Assembly: GCA_902767055.1 (NCBI GenBank)
Contig: CACXFX010000016.1
Coordinates: 1 to 18,795 of the forward strand
Length of the DNA stretch: 18,795 nucleotides
Source: an uncultured Pseudomonadota bacterium
GTDB lineage: Bacteria; Pseudomonadota; Alphaproteobacteria; RF32; CAG-239
Reading direction: 5' to 3'
Under the pieces are notes generated by a model. The model had not been told where the DNA came from, ran no database searches, and saw only the letters and a program-made list of their open reading frames with translations. Position numbers and translations under genes: made by a program. Every line of letters begins with the position of its first letter. Position 1 is the first letter of the stretch. Below, piece by piece: positions 6,772-14,287 of the stretch.

Positions 6772-7851
6772 ATGAGCGAAATTAAAAAAATCGGTATTTT
6801 AACAAGCGGTGGTGACTGCTCGGGTTTGAATGTTGCAATTTCGGGCGTTATTAAAGCCGCAACATTAAAAGGCTGGAAGGTTTACGGTATCCATAACGGA
6901 ACGGAAGGCCTGACAGAACAACCCTTGTCGTATGAAGAATTGACTTTACGTAATTTTTCGGACACACCGTGGGCAAAAACAGCTGGTTCATATTTAGGAT
7001 CGCTCAACAAAGGCATTAAGCCGGGGATGATGGATGAAGTAGCCGCTCGATTCGGACAAGGGGCGCGTGAGCTTGGTCTTGATGCAATAGTTGTTTTAGG
7101 TGGCGATGGTTCAATGGGCGTTTTGAAGTATTATTGTACGAAGGTCGGCCTTAAGATGATCGGTATTCCGAAAACAATTGATAACGATACACCGTTAACA
7201 GATCTTTCAATCGGTTTTGATACGGCTTGTCAAGTGTGCATGGATGCTGTTGACAGTATCGAATCGACAGCCCGTTCGCACCATCGCGCCATGATTATTG
7301 AGATGATGGGACGTGATGCCGGACATTTGGCATTAAGATCTGCTGTTGCAGGTGGGGCTGATGTTTGTCTGATTCCGGAAATTGATTATACTTTGGAGGG
7401 TATTATTGCAAAGCTCGAAGCTGTTAAAGCAAGCGGTCGCACGCATGCCATCATTGTTGTTTCGGAAGGCATCAAAACCGAAAAAGGTGAGGTTTTATCT
7501 GCAGCTAAAAATTTAGTCGGTGAAAAAGTTCATGGTGGAATCGGTGATTATTTAACGTCTGTTTTGAGTGAAAAATATAAGGGTTTTCAAATCCGTTGCA
7601 CACGTTTGGGACATATTCAGCGCGGCGGTCATCCCGTTTATGGTGACAGAATGCTGGCAACGCTTTTTGCCGCTAAAGCTGTTGAGCTTTTAGATCAAGG
7701 TAAAACAAATGTTATGGTAGGCATCAAGGAAGGCAAAGTGTCTTATTTTGAGCTTGAAGATGTTGTGGCAGCCGGTACAAAAAATGTTGATGTGAACAGT
7801 TTTTACGTCAAGGCGGCTCAATTACTCGGTATGTATGTCGGCGAGATTTAA
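6772..7851 (+). CDS. pfkA: 6-phosphofructokinase, ATP or pyrophosphate donor uncertain
   Basis: Phosphorylates fructose 6-phosphate to fructose 1,6-bisphosphate in glycolysis; the pyrophosphate-using relatives are reversible. 359 residues. Visible: TSGGDCSGLN (11-20), GGDGS (110-114), PKTIDND (133-139, catalytic base D137), MGRDAG (179-184) and LGHIQRGG. The donor-determining positions are mixed: G113 (E. coli G104) is ATP-like, whereas K134 (E. coli G124) is the lysine of pyrophosphate enzymes. This combination is known in some PfkA subgroups, so donor choice cannot be called. The motif where E. coli has R72 reads GSLNK here. A GGAG lies 8 bases before the ATG. Monocistronic, with a strong terminator just downstream. 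Confidence 0.92.
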   Translation: MSEIKKIGILTSGGDCSGLNVAISGVIKAATLKGWKVYGIHNGTEGLTEQPLSYEELTLRNFSDTPWAKTAGSYLGSLNKGIKPGMMDEVAARFGQGARELGLDAIVVLGGDGSMGVLKYYCTKVGLKMIGIPKTIDNDTPLTDLSIGFDTACQVCMDAVDSIESTARSHHRAMIIEMMGRDAGHLALRSAVAGGADVCLIPEIDYTLEGIIAKLEAVKASGRTHAIIVVSEGIKTEKGEVLSAAKNLVGEKVHGGIGDYLTSVLSEKYKGFQIRCTRLGHIQRGGHPVYGDRMLATLFAAKAVELLDQGKTNVMVGIKEGKVSYFELEDVVAAGTKNVDVNSFYVKAAQLLGMYVGEI

Positions 7852-7871
7852 GGAAAATAAAGTTCCTCTTT

Positions 7872-7910
7872 AAAAAAAAAGCTCCCTTTTAAAGCGGGAG
7901 TTTTTTATTT
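7872..7910 (+). terminator. Intrinsic terminator of pfk
   Basis: CTCCC (7882-7886) pairs with GGGAG (7896-7900), extended by the flanking A-run (7872-7880) and T-run (7901-7906). The T-rich tail continues into the spacer before macA. Confidence 0.88.
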
Positions 7911-7999
7911 TTATTTAAATAAAGCTGGAAAATGAACTTTTTTTGTTTTATTTTCGTTTATATGTTTGTGTTTTAAAATTTATCATAAGGCTTAAAAAA

Positions 8000-9145
8000 A
8001 TGAAAAAATATGCAAAATGGATCGGTGCGGCGCTTTTGACAATTTTTGTTATCTTTTATTTTACGGGGTCCAAAAAGCAAAAAGATGAATTGGTGACAAC
8101 CAAAATCGAAACAGGACATATCAAACAAACTGTCACGGCTTCGGGGATTATTAATCCGATTTCGACAGTGACAATCGGGACGCAAGTTTCCGGAACCATC
8201 AAAGAAATCTATGTCGACTATAACAGTTTGGTCAAAGAAGGTGAGCTTTTGGCTTTGATTGATCCGGACGTTTTTGAGGCCACGGTGGCTCAGCGTGAAG
8301 CTGCGCTTGAAATTGCAAGAGCACAAGTTCAGGTTGAAGAAAATGATATTATCTATTATAAAAAGACTTTGGATCGCATTCAAAAACTCAAAGATTCAAA
8401 ATATTCCACAGACAAAGAATTGGAATCGGCGCAGCGAAATTATGACAATGCAATTGCTCAGCTTGCGCTTCAAAAAGCGCAGGTCAAGCAGGCCGAAGCG
8501 GCCTTAAAATCTGCTGAGACAGAGCTTAAATACACCAAAATCACATCTCCCGTTGACGGTATTGTTATTTCAAAATCTGTTGAAGTCGGACAGACGGTTG
8601 CGGCAAGTTTTTCGACGCCGGAACTTTTTTCTGTTGCTGAAGATTTAACCAAAATGGAGATCGAGGCATCCGTTGTTGAAGCTGATATTGCCAAAGTTAG
8701 TGTCGGGCAAAAAGTTTTGTTTAATGTTGACAGTTTTCCTGATGATACTTTTGAAGGTGAGGTCAAACAAGTTCGCAATAAAGCTGTGACAACGTCAAAT
8801 GTGGTTACTTACAGTGTGATTATCGGTATTGATAATTCCAAATTAAAGCTCAAACCGGGGATGACGGCAAATGTTAAAATTATCACGGGGCAAAAAGATG
8901 ATGCGCTTTTGGTCCCCTCAAGTGCTTTGCGCTTTTATATGGACGAAAATGTGCGTTATCAGCAAAAAGGTATTTGGGTTATCAAAAACGGAAAGCCTGA
9001 GCGAATCAATATTGTTGAGGGGATTTCGGATGATAATTCGACCGAAATTATTTCGCCTTTAATCAAAGTCGGGGATACGGTTATTACGGGCAAGAAGAGT
9101 GCTTTGGATAAAACAAAAGGCGCGCGTCTGAGAATGCCGCGCTAA
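8000..9145 (+). CDS. macA: MacA-like periplasmic adaptor (membrane fusion protein) of an ABC exporter
   Basis: Periplasmic adaptor linking an inner-membrane MacB-type ABC transporter to an outer-membrane TolC channel. 381 residues. An N-terminal membrane anchor (about 7-23) precedes the first half of the lipoyl domain (50-92; TASGIINPISTVTIGTQVSG). An alpha-helical hairpin rich in Ala, Gln and Glu follows (95-178), then the second lipoyl half (KITSPVDGIVISKSVEVGQT, 180-199) and the beta-barrel and membrane-proximal domains, including LKPGMTANVKI. The frame is open upstream to 7943, but AAGG (7987-7990) lies 9 bases from the ATG at 8000 and the shorter form starts properly at the anchor. First gene of a three-gene operon; no TolC gene is in the window. 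Substrate unknown. The symbol is by family only. Confidence 0.88.
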   Translation: MKKYAKWIGAALLTIFVIFYFTGSKKQKDELVTTKIETGHIKQTVTASGIINPISTVTIGTQVSGTIKEIYVDYNSLVKEGELLALIDPDVFEATVAQREAALEIARAQVQVEENDIIYYKKTLDRIQKLKDSKYSTDKELESAQRNYDNAIAQLALQKAQVKQAEAALKSAETELKYTKITSPVDGIVISKSVEVGQTVAASFSTPELFSVAEDLTKMEIEASVVEADIAKVSVGQKVLFNVDSFPDDTFEGEVKQVRNKAVTTSNVVTYSVIIGIDNSKLKLKPGMTANVKIITGQKDDALLVPSSALRFYMDENVRYQQKGIWVIKNGKPERINIVEGISDDNSTEIISPLIKVGDTVITGKKSALDKTKGARLRMPR

Positions 9146-9157
9146 AGGAGAAAGCAG

Positions 9158-9850
9158 ATGGCGCTGATTGACTTAAAAGATATTCATAAATCCTACCCTT
9201 TAGATGGTTTTGATTTAGAGATTTTGAAAGGTATCACCCTTCAAATTGAGAAAGGCGAATTTGTAGCAATTATGGGGCCTTCAGGTTCCGGCAAATCAAC
9301 GCTGATGAATATTTTGGGGTGCTTAGATACGCCGACATCCGGGACTTATATTTTGGACGGTCGGCCGGTGCAGGATTTATCGGCCGATGAATTAGCCGAA
9401 ATCCGCAATCAAAAAATCGGTTTTGTTTTTCAGGGATTTAATCTGCTTTCACGCACCAGTGCACTTGAAAATGTTGAGCTGCCGATGGTGTACGGTAATG
9501 TCAGTCCAAATATCAGGATTGAGCGCGCCAAAGGAGCTTTGGCGTCGGTCGGTTTAAGTGATCGTATGGAGCATATGCCCAACCAACTTTCCGGCGGTCA
9601 ACAGCAAAGGGTGGCAATTGCGCGTGCGATTGTGGCCGGGGCGCCGATTATTTTTGCCGATGAACCGACCGGCAATTTGGATACAAAAATGAGCGTTGAG
9701 ATTATGCACCTTTTTACAAAACTTAATCAAGAGATGAACCGAACGATTATTTTGGTTACACACGAGGAGGACATTGCGCGTTTTGCAAACCGTATCATCA
9801 AAATTGTCGACGGTGAAATACATTCAGATGAAAGGCAAAAAAATGATTGA
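9158..9850 (+). CDS. macB: MacB/LolD-type ABC transporter ATPase
   Basis: The 230-residue nucleotide-binding subunit that powers the exporter. Motifs in order: Walker A GPSGSGKS (40-47), Q-loop Q92 (FVFQGFN), signature LSGGQQQRVAIARA (144-157), Walker B IIFADEP (164-170, catalytic E169), D-loop (TGNLDT) and H-loop H202 (LVTHEE). It belongs to the MacB/LolD/FtsE-like group that partners FtsX-type permeases. AAAGGAG starts at the macA stop codon, 12 bases from the macA end. The 3' end overlaps the permease start by 8 bases. E. coli MacB carries this domain fused to the permease; here it is a separate gene, as is common in other phyla. Confidence 0.93.
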   Translation: MALIDLKDIHKSYPLDGFDLEILKGITLQIEKGEFVAIMGPSGSGKSTLMNILGCLDTPTSGTYILDGRPVQDLSADELAEIRNQKIGFVFQGFNLLSRTSALENVELPMVYGNVSPNIRIERAKGALASVGLSDRMEHMPNQLSGGQQQRVAIARAIVAGAPIIFADEPTGNLDTKMSVEIMHLFTKLNQEMNRTIILVTHEEDIARFANRIIKIVDGEIHSDERQKND

Positions 9851-11072
9851 TGCCTCAACAACTTTTTCAATTGCGATTCGCGCCATTAAAGCCGGAAAAA
9901 TGCGCTCGATATTAACAAGTCTCGGTATTATTATCGGCGTTGCGGCCGTAATTGTGATGCTGGCTATCGGCAACGGTGCACAAATCACGATACAAAACGA
10001 GATGAAAAGTATGGGCACCAATCTTGTTATGATCAGATCAGGGACATCGACTTCGGGCGGAAAGCGCATGGGACACGGTTCTCAACCGACAATGAAAGCC
10101 GCTGACGGTAACGCAATAGAAGAAAAAATTGAGGGTATTGCTTTGGCTGCGCCGGTTCTAAATGATGCGGGACAAATCGTTTACGGTCATGCGAATTGGT
10201 CCACATCAATCGTCGGTACGGATAATCGTTATTTTGAAATCAAAGATTGGAATTTGGCTTATGGGCGGTATTTCAGTCAAACCGATATTAAAAATGCGGG
10301 CAAAGTTGCCATTTTAGGTACGACGGTTGTCAAAGAATTGTTCGGCGATGTTGACCCTTTAGGTAAAACCGTTCGAATTAAAGGTATACCGTTTAGCGTT
10401 ATCGGAGTGACGACTGAGCGTGGTCAAAGCGGGCCGGGTATGGATCAGGATGATATGGTCTATATTCCGCTTTCAACAGCGCAAAAAAAAGTGACGGGTA
10501 TATCGTTTCCGGATATGGTTAATATGATTATGCTCCAAGCCAAAACGGCTGAAGAAACTTATACGACACAGGAACAAATCAGAGCGCTTTTACGCCAACG
10601 GCACAATTTAGGACAAAACAAAGACGATGATTTTGTGATTATGAACTTAACCCAGATGATGGAAATGATGGAAACATCGACACAGGTTTTGACAATTTTG
10701 CTCGGTTCGATTGCCTCGATTTCACTTTTGGTCGGAGGAATCGGGATTATGAATATCATGCTTGTTTCGGTAACCGAACGTACGCGTGAGATTGGTATCA
10801 GAATGGCTATCGGGGCTAAAAGATGGGATATTCGTCTTCAGTTTTTGGCAGAATCGCTTGTTTTGTCTTTAATCGGCGGTTTAATCGGTGTGATATTCGG
10901 TCTTTTGGGTGTTGTTGCCGTTTCGTTTTTGAGCACTTTTAAGGCCGTGGTTTCTGTGTTTTATATTTTATTGCCATTTTCATTTGCGGGTTTTGTCGGA
11001 CTTTTTTTCGGTTTTTATCCGGCATACAAAGCCTCATTATTAAATCCGATAAACGCTTTAAGATATGAGTAA
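9843..11072 (+). CDS. MacB-type (FtsX-like) ABC transporter permease
   Basis: 409-residue inner-membrane permease with the MacB fold. TM1 lies near residues 22-43 (ILTSLGIIIGVAAVIVML), followed by a large periplasmic MacB_PCD domain to about residue 270. Three C-terminal membrane segments follow (about 276-302, 335-362 and 371-393). The cytoplasmic TERTREIGIRMAIGAKR motif between TM2 and TM3 is the classic FtsX/MacB coupling element, and the C-terminus ends NPINALRYE. The start at 9843 is preferred over upstream in-frame ATGs because AAAGG (9831-9835) lies 7 bases before it. It overlaps the ATPase gene by 8 bases, implying coupled translation. With macA and the ATPase it makes a mechanotransmission-type exporter, probably for a peptide, macrolide-like compound or lipoprotein; the substrate is not visible. 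Confidence 0.92.
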   Translation: MIDASTTFSIAIRAIKAGKMRSILTSLGIIIGVAAVIVMLAIGNGAQITIQNEMKSMGTNLVMIRSGTSTSGGKRMGHGSQPTMKAADGNAIEEKIEGIALAAPVLNDAGQIVYGHANWSTSIVGTDNRYFEIKDWNLAYGRYFSQTDIKNAGKVAILGTTVVKELFGDVDPLGKTVRIKGIPFSVIGVTTERGQSGPGMDQDDMVYIPLSTAQKKVTGISFPDMVNMIMLQAKTAEETYTTQEQIRALLRQRHNLGQNKDDDFVIMNLTQMMEMMETSTQVLTILLGSIASISLLVGGIGIMNIMLVSVTERTREIGIRMAIGAKRWDIRLQFLAESLVLSLIGGLIGVIFGLLGVVAVSFLSTFKAVVSVFYILLPFSFAGFVGLFFGFYPAYKASLLNPINALRYE

Positions 11073-11093
11073 AATGAATGTCATTTAAATTGT

Positions 11094-11141
11094 AAAAAAA
11101 ATGAAAAAAAAGCTTGCATTTTTAGACAAATATGTTATAAA
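11094..11141 (+). promoter_or_regulatory. Strong extended -10 promoter with UP-like A-tracts
   Basis: TTGCAT (11114-11119) and TATAAA (11136-11141) are 16 bases apart, with TG one base before the -10 (extended -10). Two A-runs (about 11094-11100 and 11104-11111) lie immediately upstream, as in an UP element. Confidence 0.65.
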
Positions 11142-11175
11142 GTATTCAGTAAACAAATTTTGAAAGGGTAAAAAT

Positions 11176-11610
11176 ATGACAAAATTAGCAGTCGGCCGCG
11201 ATGGATTTGTCACAAGTTATAGTGAAGCACTTGAAGCAAAAACATGGGAAGGTGGTGATCAAACGGATCAAAAGCCTTATGTCGCAAGGAAAAGGGTTTT
11301 GCTTCGTCATGAAGAAAAAAGGTCTTTAGATCGTTTTATGGCTTCTCCGACCGTACAAAATTATACGTCTTCTGAAAATCGCAGAGTTATAATAGAAAAT
11401 GAAGCTGCAATGGAATTGTTGGCTGTACGTCAAAAAAGTGCTGAGCTTATTGCACAAGGTAAAGATCCTTTACCTGAAAGTGAATATCGCTTGCACTTGT
11501 CAAAAGACGGTGTTGTCATTTCAGAAAACCGTTTGAAAGAAGAGCGTAAAAATAGTTTAGAGGCTCAAAGAACTTCTATTGAAGCGGCAAATGAAGTTTT
11601 TGAACTTTAA
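11176..11610 (+). CDS. Small soluble protein of unknown function
   Basis: Unrecognised 144-residue protein, hydrophilic and charged, without signal peptide or membrane segment, so probably cytoplasmic. The central and C-terminal parts look helical (about residues 66-95 and 117-140, rich in Glu, Ala, Arg and Lys). A short motif occurs twice: GRDGFVTS at 7-14 and SKDGVVIS at 109-116, each followed by a charged helical stretch. This may be an internal duplication or two strands of one small domain. AAAGGG (11163-11168) lies 7 bases before the ATG. It is monocistronic, between a good promoter and a strong terminator, which suggests high independent expression. It does not belong to the macAB operon by any visible link. 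No function is proposed. Confidence 0.8.
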   Translation: MTKLAVGRDGFVTSYSEALEAKTWEGGDQTDQKPYVARKRVLLRHEEKRSLDRFMASPTVQNYTSSENRRVIIENEAAMELLAVRQKSAELIAQGKDPLPESEYRLHLSKDGVVISENRLKEERKNSLEAQRTSIEAANEVFEL

Positions 11611-11635
11611 TTGAAGTTATTCTTTACAAAAACAA

Positions 11636-11666
11636 GGCGCGATAGAAAATCGCGTCTTTCTTTTTT
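11636..11666. terminator. Bidirectional intrinsic terminator
   Basis: GGCGCGAT (11636-11643) pairs with ATCGCGTC (11649-11656) with one G-U pair, loop of 5. The plus strand continues with TTTCTTTTTT. The minus strand continues with TTGTTTTTG. It therefore suits both the small gene and the convergent deoA operon. Confidence 0.88.
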
Positions 11667-11683
11667 AATGTGATTATTAATGT

Positions 11684-12988
11684 CTAACCGATTTTTTCCA
11701 AAACAGGCGAGAGGGTGTCCGGTTTTTCACCGATTTCAATCAAACCGTGCAATTTTGAAGCGATATTTTCAAAATCATTTTCATCTGATGCATGGACATA
11801 ACAAAGTGGTGTTTTAAAATCAACCTTGTCGCCGATTTGCACAAAATTTGTCATACCGGTTGCATGATTAATGGTTTGCAAGGGGTGTGTCCGCCCACCT
11901 TTGAGTTCAATCAGCAAAAGGCCGATCTGACGCGTTTTCATTTGATTAATATAGCCTTCTTTTTTTGCAAAAACAGGGCGAATAATTGGTGCCTTGGGCA
12001 TATAATCTTCAGGATGTGAAACAAAATCAGAAGGGCCGCCCAAGGTTTGGACCATTTTTGCAAATTTTTCCAAAGCGGCGCCTGTTGATAAAGCTTTTTC
12101 GATCTTACCTATGGCCTCTTTTTTATCTTTTGCAAGTTTTGTGTTAAGTAAAGCTTCAATACATAGAGCTTTCGTCACTTGATCCAAGCGTTGATTGATG
12201 TTTTCGCCTTTTAAGTATTGAACAGACTCTAAAACTTCAAGTGCGTTACCGATATTGTAGCCCAAAACGGCATTCATATCTGTTAAAAGTGCGGTTGTTT
12301 TAGTGCCGGCATCATTTGCCACTTGGACAATAGAGTTTGCCAAAGCACGTGCATCGTCAATTTTTTCCATAAAAGCACCGTTACCGAACTTGACATCCAT
12401 GACGAGATTTTCAAGTCCGGAAGCTAATTTTTTGGATAAAATGGAAGCGGTAATCAAAGGAATGGATTCAACGGTTGAGCATACGTCGCGAACAGCATAA
12501 ATACGCTTATCCGCCGGCGCCAAATTTGTTGTTTGGCCGATAATGGCACAGCCGACATCTTTGACTGTTTTTTGAAATAAATCGTTAGAGGGTGCCGTTT
12601 GATAACCTTGAACAGAATCGAGCTTGTCGAGTGTGCCGCCGGTATGTCCCAAACCACGGCCCGAAATCATCGGGACATAAGCGCCGCAGGCAGCCAAAAT
12701 CGGCCCTAAAATGAGGCTTATTTTGTCACCGACACCGCCTGTGGAGTGTTTGTCAACAACAGGGCCGTTCAAATGCCATTGCAAGACATCGCCCGAATCG
12801 CGCATGGCAAGTGTTAAATCAACAGTTTCTCGCCGGTCAAATCCGTTTAAGAAAACAGCCATTGTTAAAGCGCCGATTTGGGCATCTGAAATAGATTCGT
12901 CAGCAACCCCTTGAATAAAAAAATCAATATCTTGTTTGGATAAAATTTGATGGTTGCGTTTTTTCCTGATAATTTCCTGAGGTAACAT
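11684..12988 (-). CDS. deoA: Thymidine phosphorylase
   Basis: Cleaves thymidine (and deoxyuridine) with phosphate to thymine and 2-deoxyribose 1-phosphate; cytoplasmic salvage enzyme. 434 residues, close to E. coli DeoA (440). The phosphate-binding KHSTGGVGDK lies at 80-89, followed by SGRGLGHTGGTLDKL (109-123), R167, S182 and K186 (substrate residues R171, S186 and K190 in E. coli), and VMDVKFGNGAFM (196-207). The C-terminal alpha/beta domain is intact. It could act as a broader pyrimidine nucleoside phosphorylase; the residues do not settle this. Last gene of cdd-punA-deoA, starting one base after the punA stop, with a GGAG inside the punA end as ribosome binding site. Confidence 0.94.
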   Translation of the reverse strand: MLPQEIIRKKRNHQILSKQDIDFFIQGVADESISDAQIGALTMAVFLNGFDRRETVDLTLAMRDSGDVLQWHLNGPVVDKHSTGGVGDKISLILGPILAACGAYVPMISGRGLGHTGGTLDKLDSVQGYQTAPSNDLFQKTVKDVGCAIIGQTTNLAPADKRIYAVRDVCSTVESIPLITASILSKKLASGLENLVMDVKFGNGAFMEKIDDARALANSIVQVANDAGTKTTALLTDMNAVLGYNIGNALEVLESVQYLKGENINQRLDQVTKALCIEALLNTKLAKDKKEAIGKIEKALSTGAALEKFAKMVQTLGGPSDFVSHPEDYMPKAPIIRPVFAKKEGYINQMKTRQIGLLLIELKGGRTHPLQTINHATGMTNFVQIGDKVDFKTPLCYVHASDENDFENIASKLHGLIEIGEKPDTLSPVLEKIG

Positions 12989-12989
12989 A

Positions 12990-13790
12990 TTATTTCTCCA
13001 AAAACTTTAAGATTAGACCTTGCAAGTCGACGGCTGCTTGACGTGCTTCAAAAAGTGTTTCTTCATGGCTTAGGGTATGCGTTTGGATATCGGCGCTTTG
13101 GTTTGTAATAACCGAGATACCGACGACTTTCATACCAAAATAAACGGCAGAAATAACCTCGGGAACGGTTGACATGCCCACGGCATCGGCACCTAGCGTC
13201 CTAAAAGCTTTGATTTCAGCTTTGGTTTCAAAATTAGGTCCGACAACAAAAAAATACGTACCTTCAAAAAGTTTGATTTGAAGTTCTGAAGCCGTTTGAC
13301 GCATCTTTTGTTGTAATTCTTTATCGTAAGCGTCACTCATATTCGGAAACCTTGGTCCTTCTTTATCATTATTGACACCTGTTAAGGGATTTTGTCCCGA
13401 AAAGTTGATATGATCCGTAATCATCATGAGTGAACCGGGTGTCATTTCGGGCCGAAGTGAACCGGCAGCGTTGGTTGCGATAATTTCTTTAATTCCAAGT
13501 CTTTGATATGAGGACATCATATCTTTGATAAGTGCCGGAGAATGTCCTTCGTAAAGGTGGTAACGTCCGTTCATACACAAGACATTTTTACCACCTAGTT
13601 TGCCGGCTATCAATTCACCCTTATGGCCGGCAATCGTAATTTTCGGAAAGCCGATTTTAGTATAAGGTATAATAATTTTTCCCTCGATTTTATCGGCCAA
13701 GACACTCAAACCGGAACCTAAAATGATCAACACTTCGGGGGTAAAATCACCGAGTGCGCTTTTGATGTTTTGTACGTATGTTTCTATCAT
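12990..13790 (-). CDS. punA: Purine nucleoside phosphorylase, trimeric inosine/guanosine type
   Basis: Phosphorolysis of (deoxy)inosine and (deoxy)guanosine to base plus (deoxy)ribose 1-phosphate. 266 residues, as usual for the homotrimeric PNP family. Visible: ILGSGL (S26, phosphate), AGHKG (H56), MNGRYHLYEGH (R76, H78), TNAAGSL, GPNFET with E188 (purine), GMSTVPE with M206, and VITN with N230, the asparagine typical of 6-oxopurine specificity. The start codon overlaps the cdd stop in an ATGA (13787-13790), implying coupled translation. It could be confused with methylthioadenosine phosphorylase, but the E188/N230 pair favours inosine/guanosine. Confidence 0.94.
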   Translation of the reverse strand: MIETYVQNIKSALGDFTPEVLIILGSGLSVLADKIEGKIIIPYTKIGFPKITIAGHKGELIAGKLGGKNVLCMNGRYHLYEGHSPALIKDMMSSYQRLGIKEIIATNAAGSLRPEMTPGSLMMITDHINFSGQNPLTGVNNDKEGPRFPNMSDAYDKELQQKMRQTASELQIKLFEGTYFFVVGPNFETKAEIKAFRTLGADAVGMSTVPEVISAVYFGMKVVGISVITNQSADIQTHTLSHEETLFEARQAAVDLQGLILKFLEK

Positions 13791-14185
13791 TTCTTTAAGT
13801 CCTGATTAAAGCCGTGAGGCAGAAGTTCTGTCAGAGGGTATGATTTTTTTATGCCGGATAAATCAGATAAATGCACGATTGTGTTTTTATTTGAGAATTC
13901 CAAAATACGTTGCAAACAGGCGCCGCACGGTGTGATTAAATTTTGAGAGCTGGCGGTGATGAGAATGTCACAAATTTCGTATTCACCGGCCCCAATCATT
14001 GCCGCAATGGCACTTTGTTCCGCACAAGTACCGCAAGGATAAGATACGTTTTCGACATTGGCACCGGTATAAATATTGCCTTTGGCAGTTAAAACGGCCG
14101 CACCGACTTTAAACTCAGAATAAGGAGCATAAGCGTTATTTCTTGCCTCAAAAGCTTTTTTAAAAAGTATATCAAGTGTTGACAT
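13787..14185 (-). CDS. cdd: Cytidine deaminase
   Basis: Deaminates (deoxy)cytidine to (deoxy)uridine using a zinc-activated water. 132 residues, the size of the small homotetrameric type. The zinc site is visible: C54 with catalytic E56 in the CAEQSAI motif, and C87 and C90 in PCGACLQ. Nucleoside-binding FKVGAA (25-30) and GANVEN (41-46) are also present. First gene of the salvage operon: its product uridine or deoxyuridine can be cleaved by the phosphorylases downstream. The ribosome binding site is weak (GGATAAAG). It is divergent from the AsmA-family gene across about 100 bases. Confidence 0.95.
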   Translation of the reverse strand: MSTLDILFKKAFEARNNAYAPYSEFKVGAAVLTAKGNIYTGANVENVSYPCGTCAEQSAIAAMIGAGEYEICDILITASSQNLITPCGACLQRILEFSNKNTIVHLSDLSGIKKSYPLTELLPHGFNQDLKK

Positions 14186-14212
14186 TTTATCTTTATCCGT
14201 TAAAAAATTAAT

Positions 14213-14237
14213 TGTTTATAAACATAATATATATTAT
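14213..14237. promoter_or_regulatory. Two abutting perfect palindromes between cdd and the AsmA gene
   Basis: TGTTTATAAACA (14213-14224, 12 bp) and ATAATATATATTAT (14224-14237, 14 bp) are both perfect palindromes sharing one base. They lie in the middle of the 102-bp divergent spacer, where promoters for both operons must be. Candidate operator sites or simply AT-rich promoter DNA. Confidence 0.4.
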
Positions 14238-14287
14238 TCTAAAAATTGGTAAAGATTTTTTGATGTTTTATATCGGGAGATTTTTTC

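Noticed and set aside
11072..11086. Hairpin AAATGA-ATG-TCATTT after the permease gene as terminator
   Set aside because: The stem is only 6 bp and AT-rich, and it is followed by an A-run, not T's.
11684..14185. cdd-punA-deoA operon as a novel system
   Set aside because: All three enzymes are standard nucleoside salvage with intact active sites; tight coupling (4-base overlap, 1-base gap) is ordinary operon structure.
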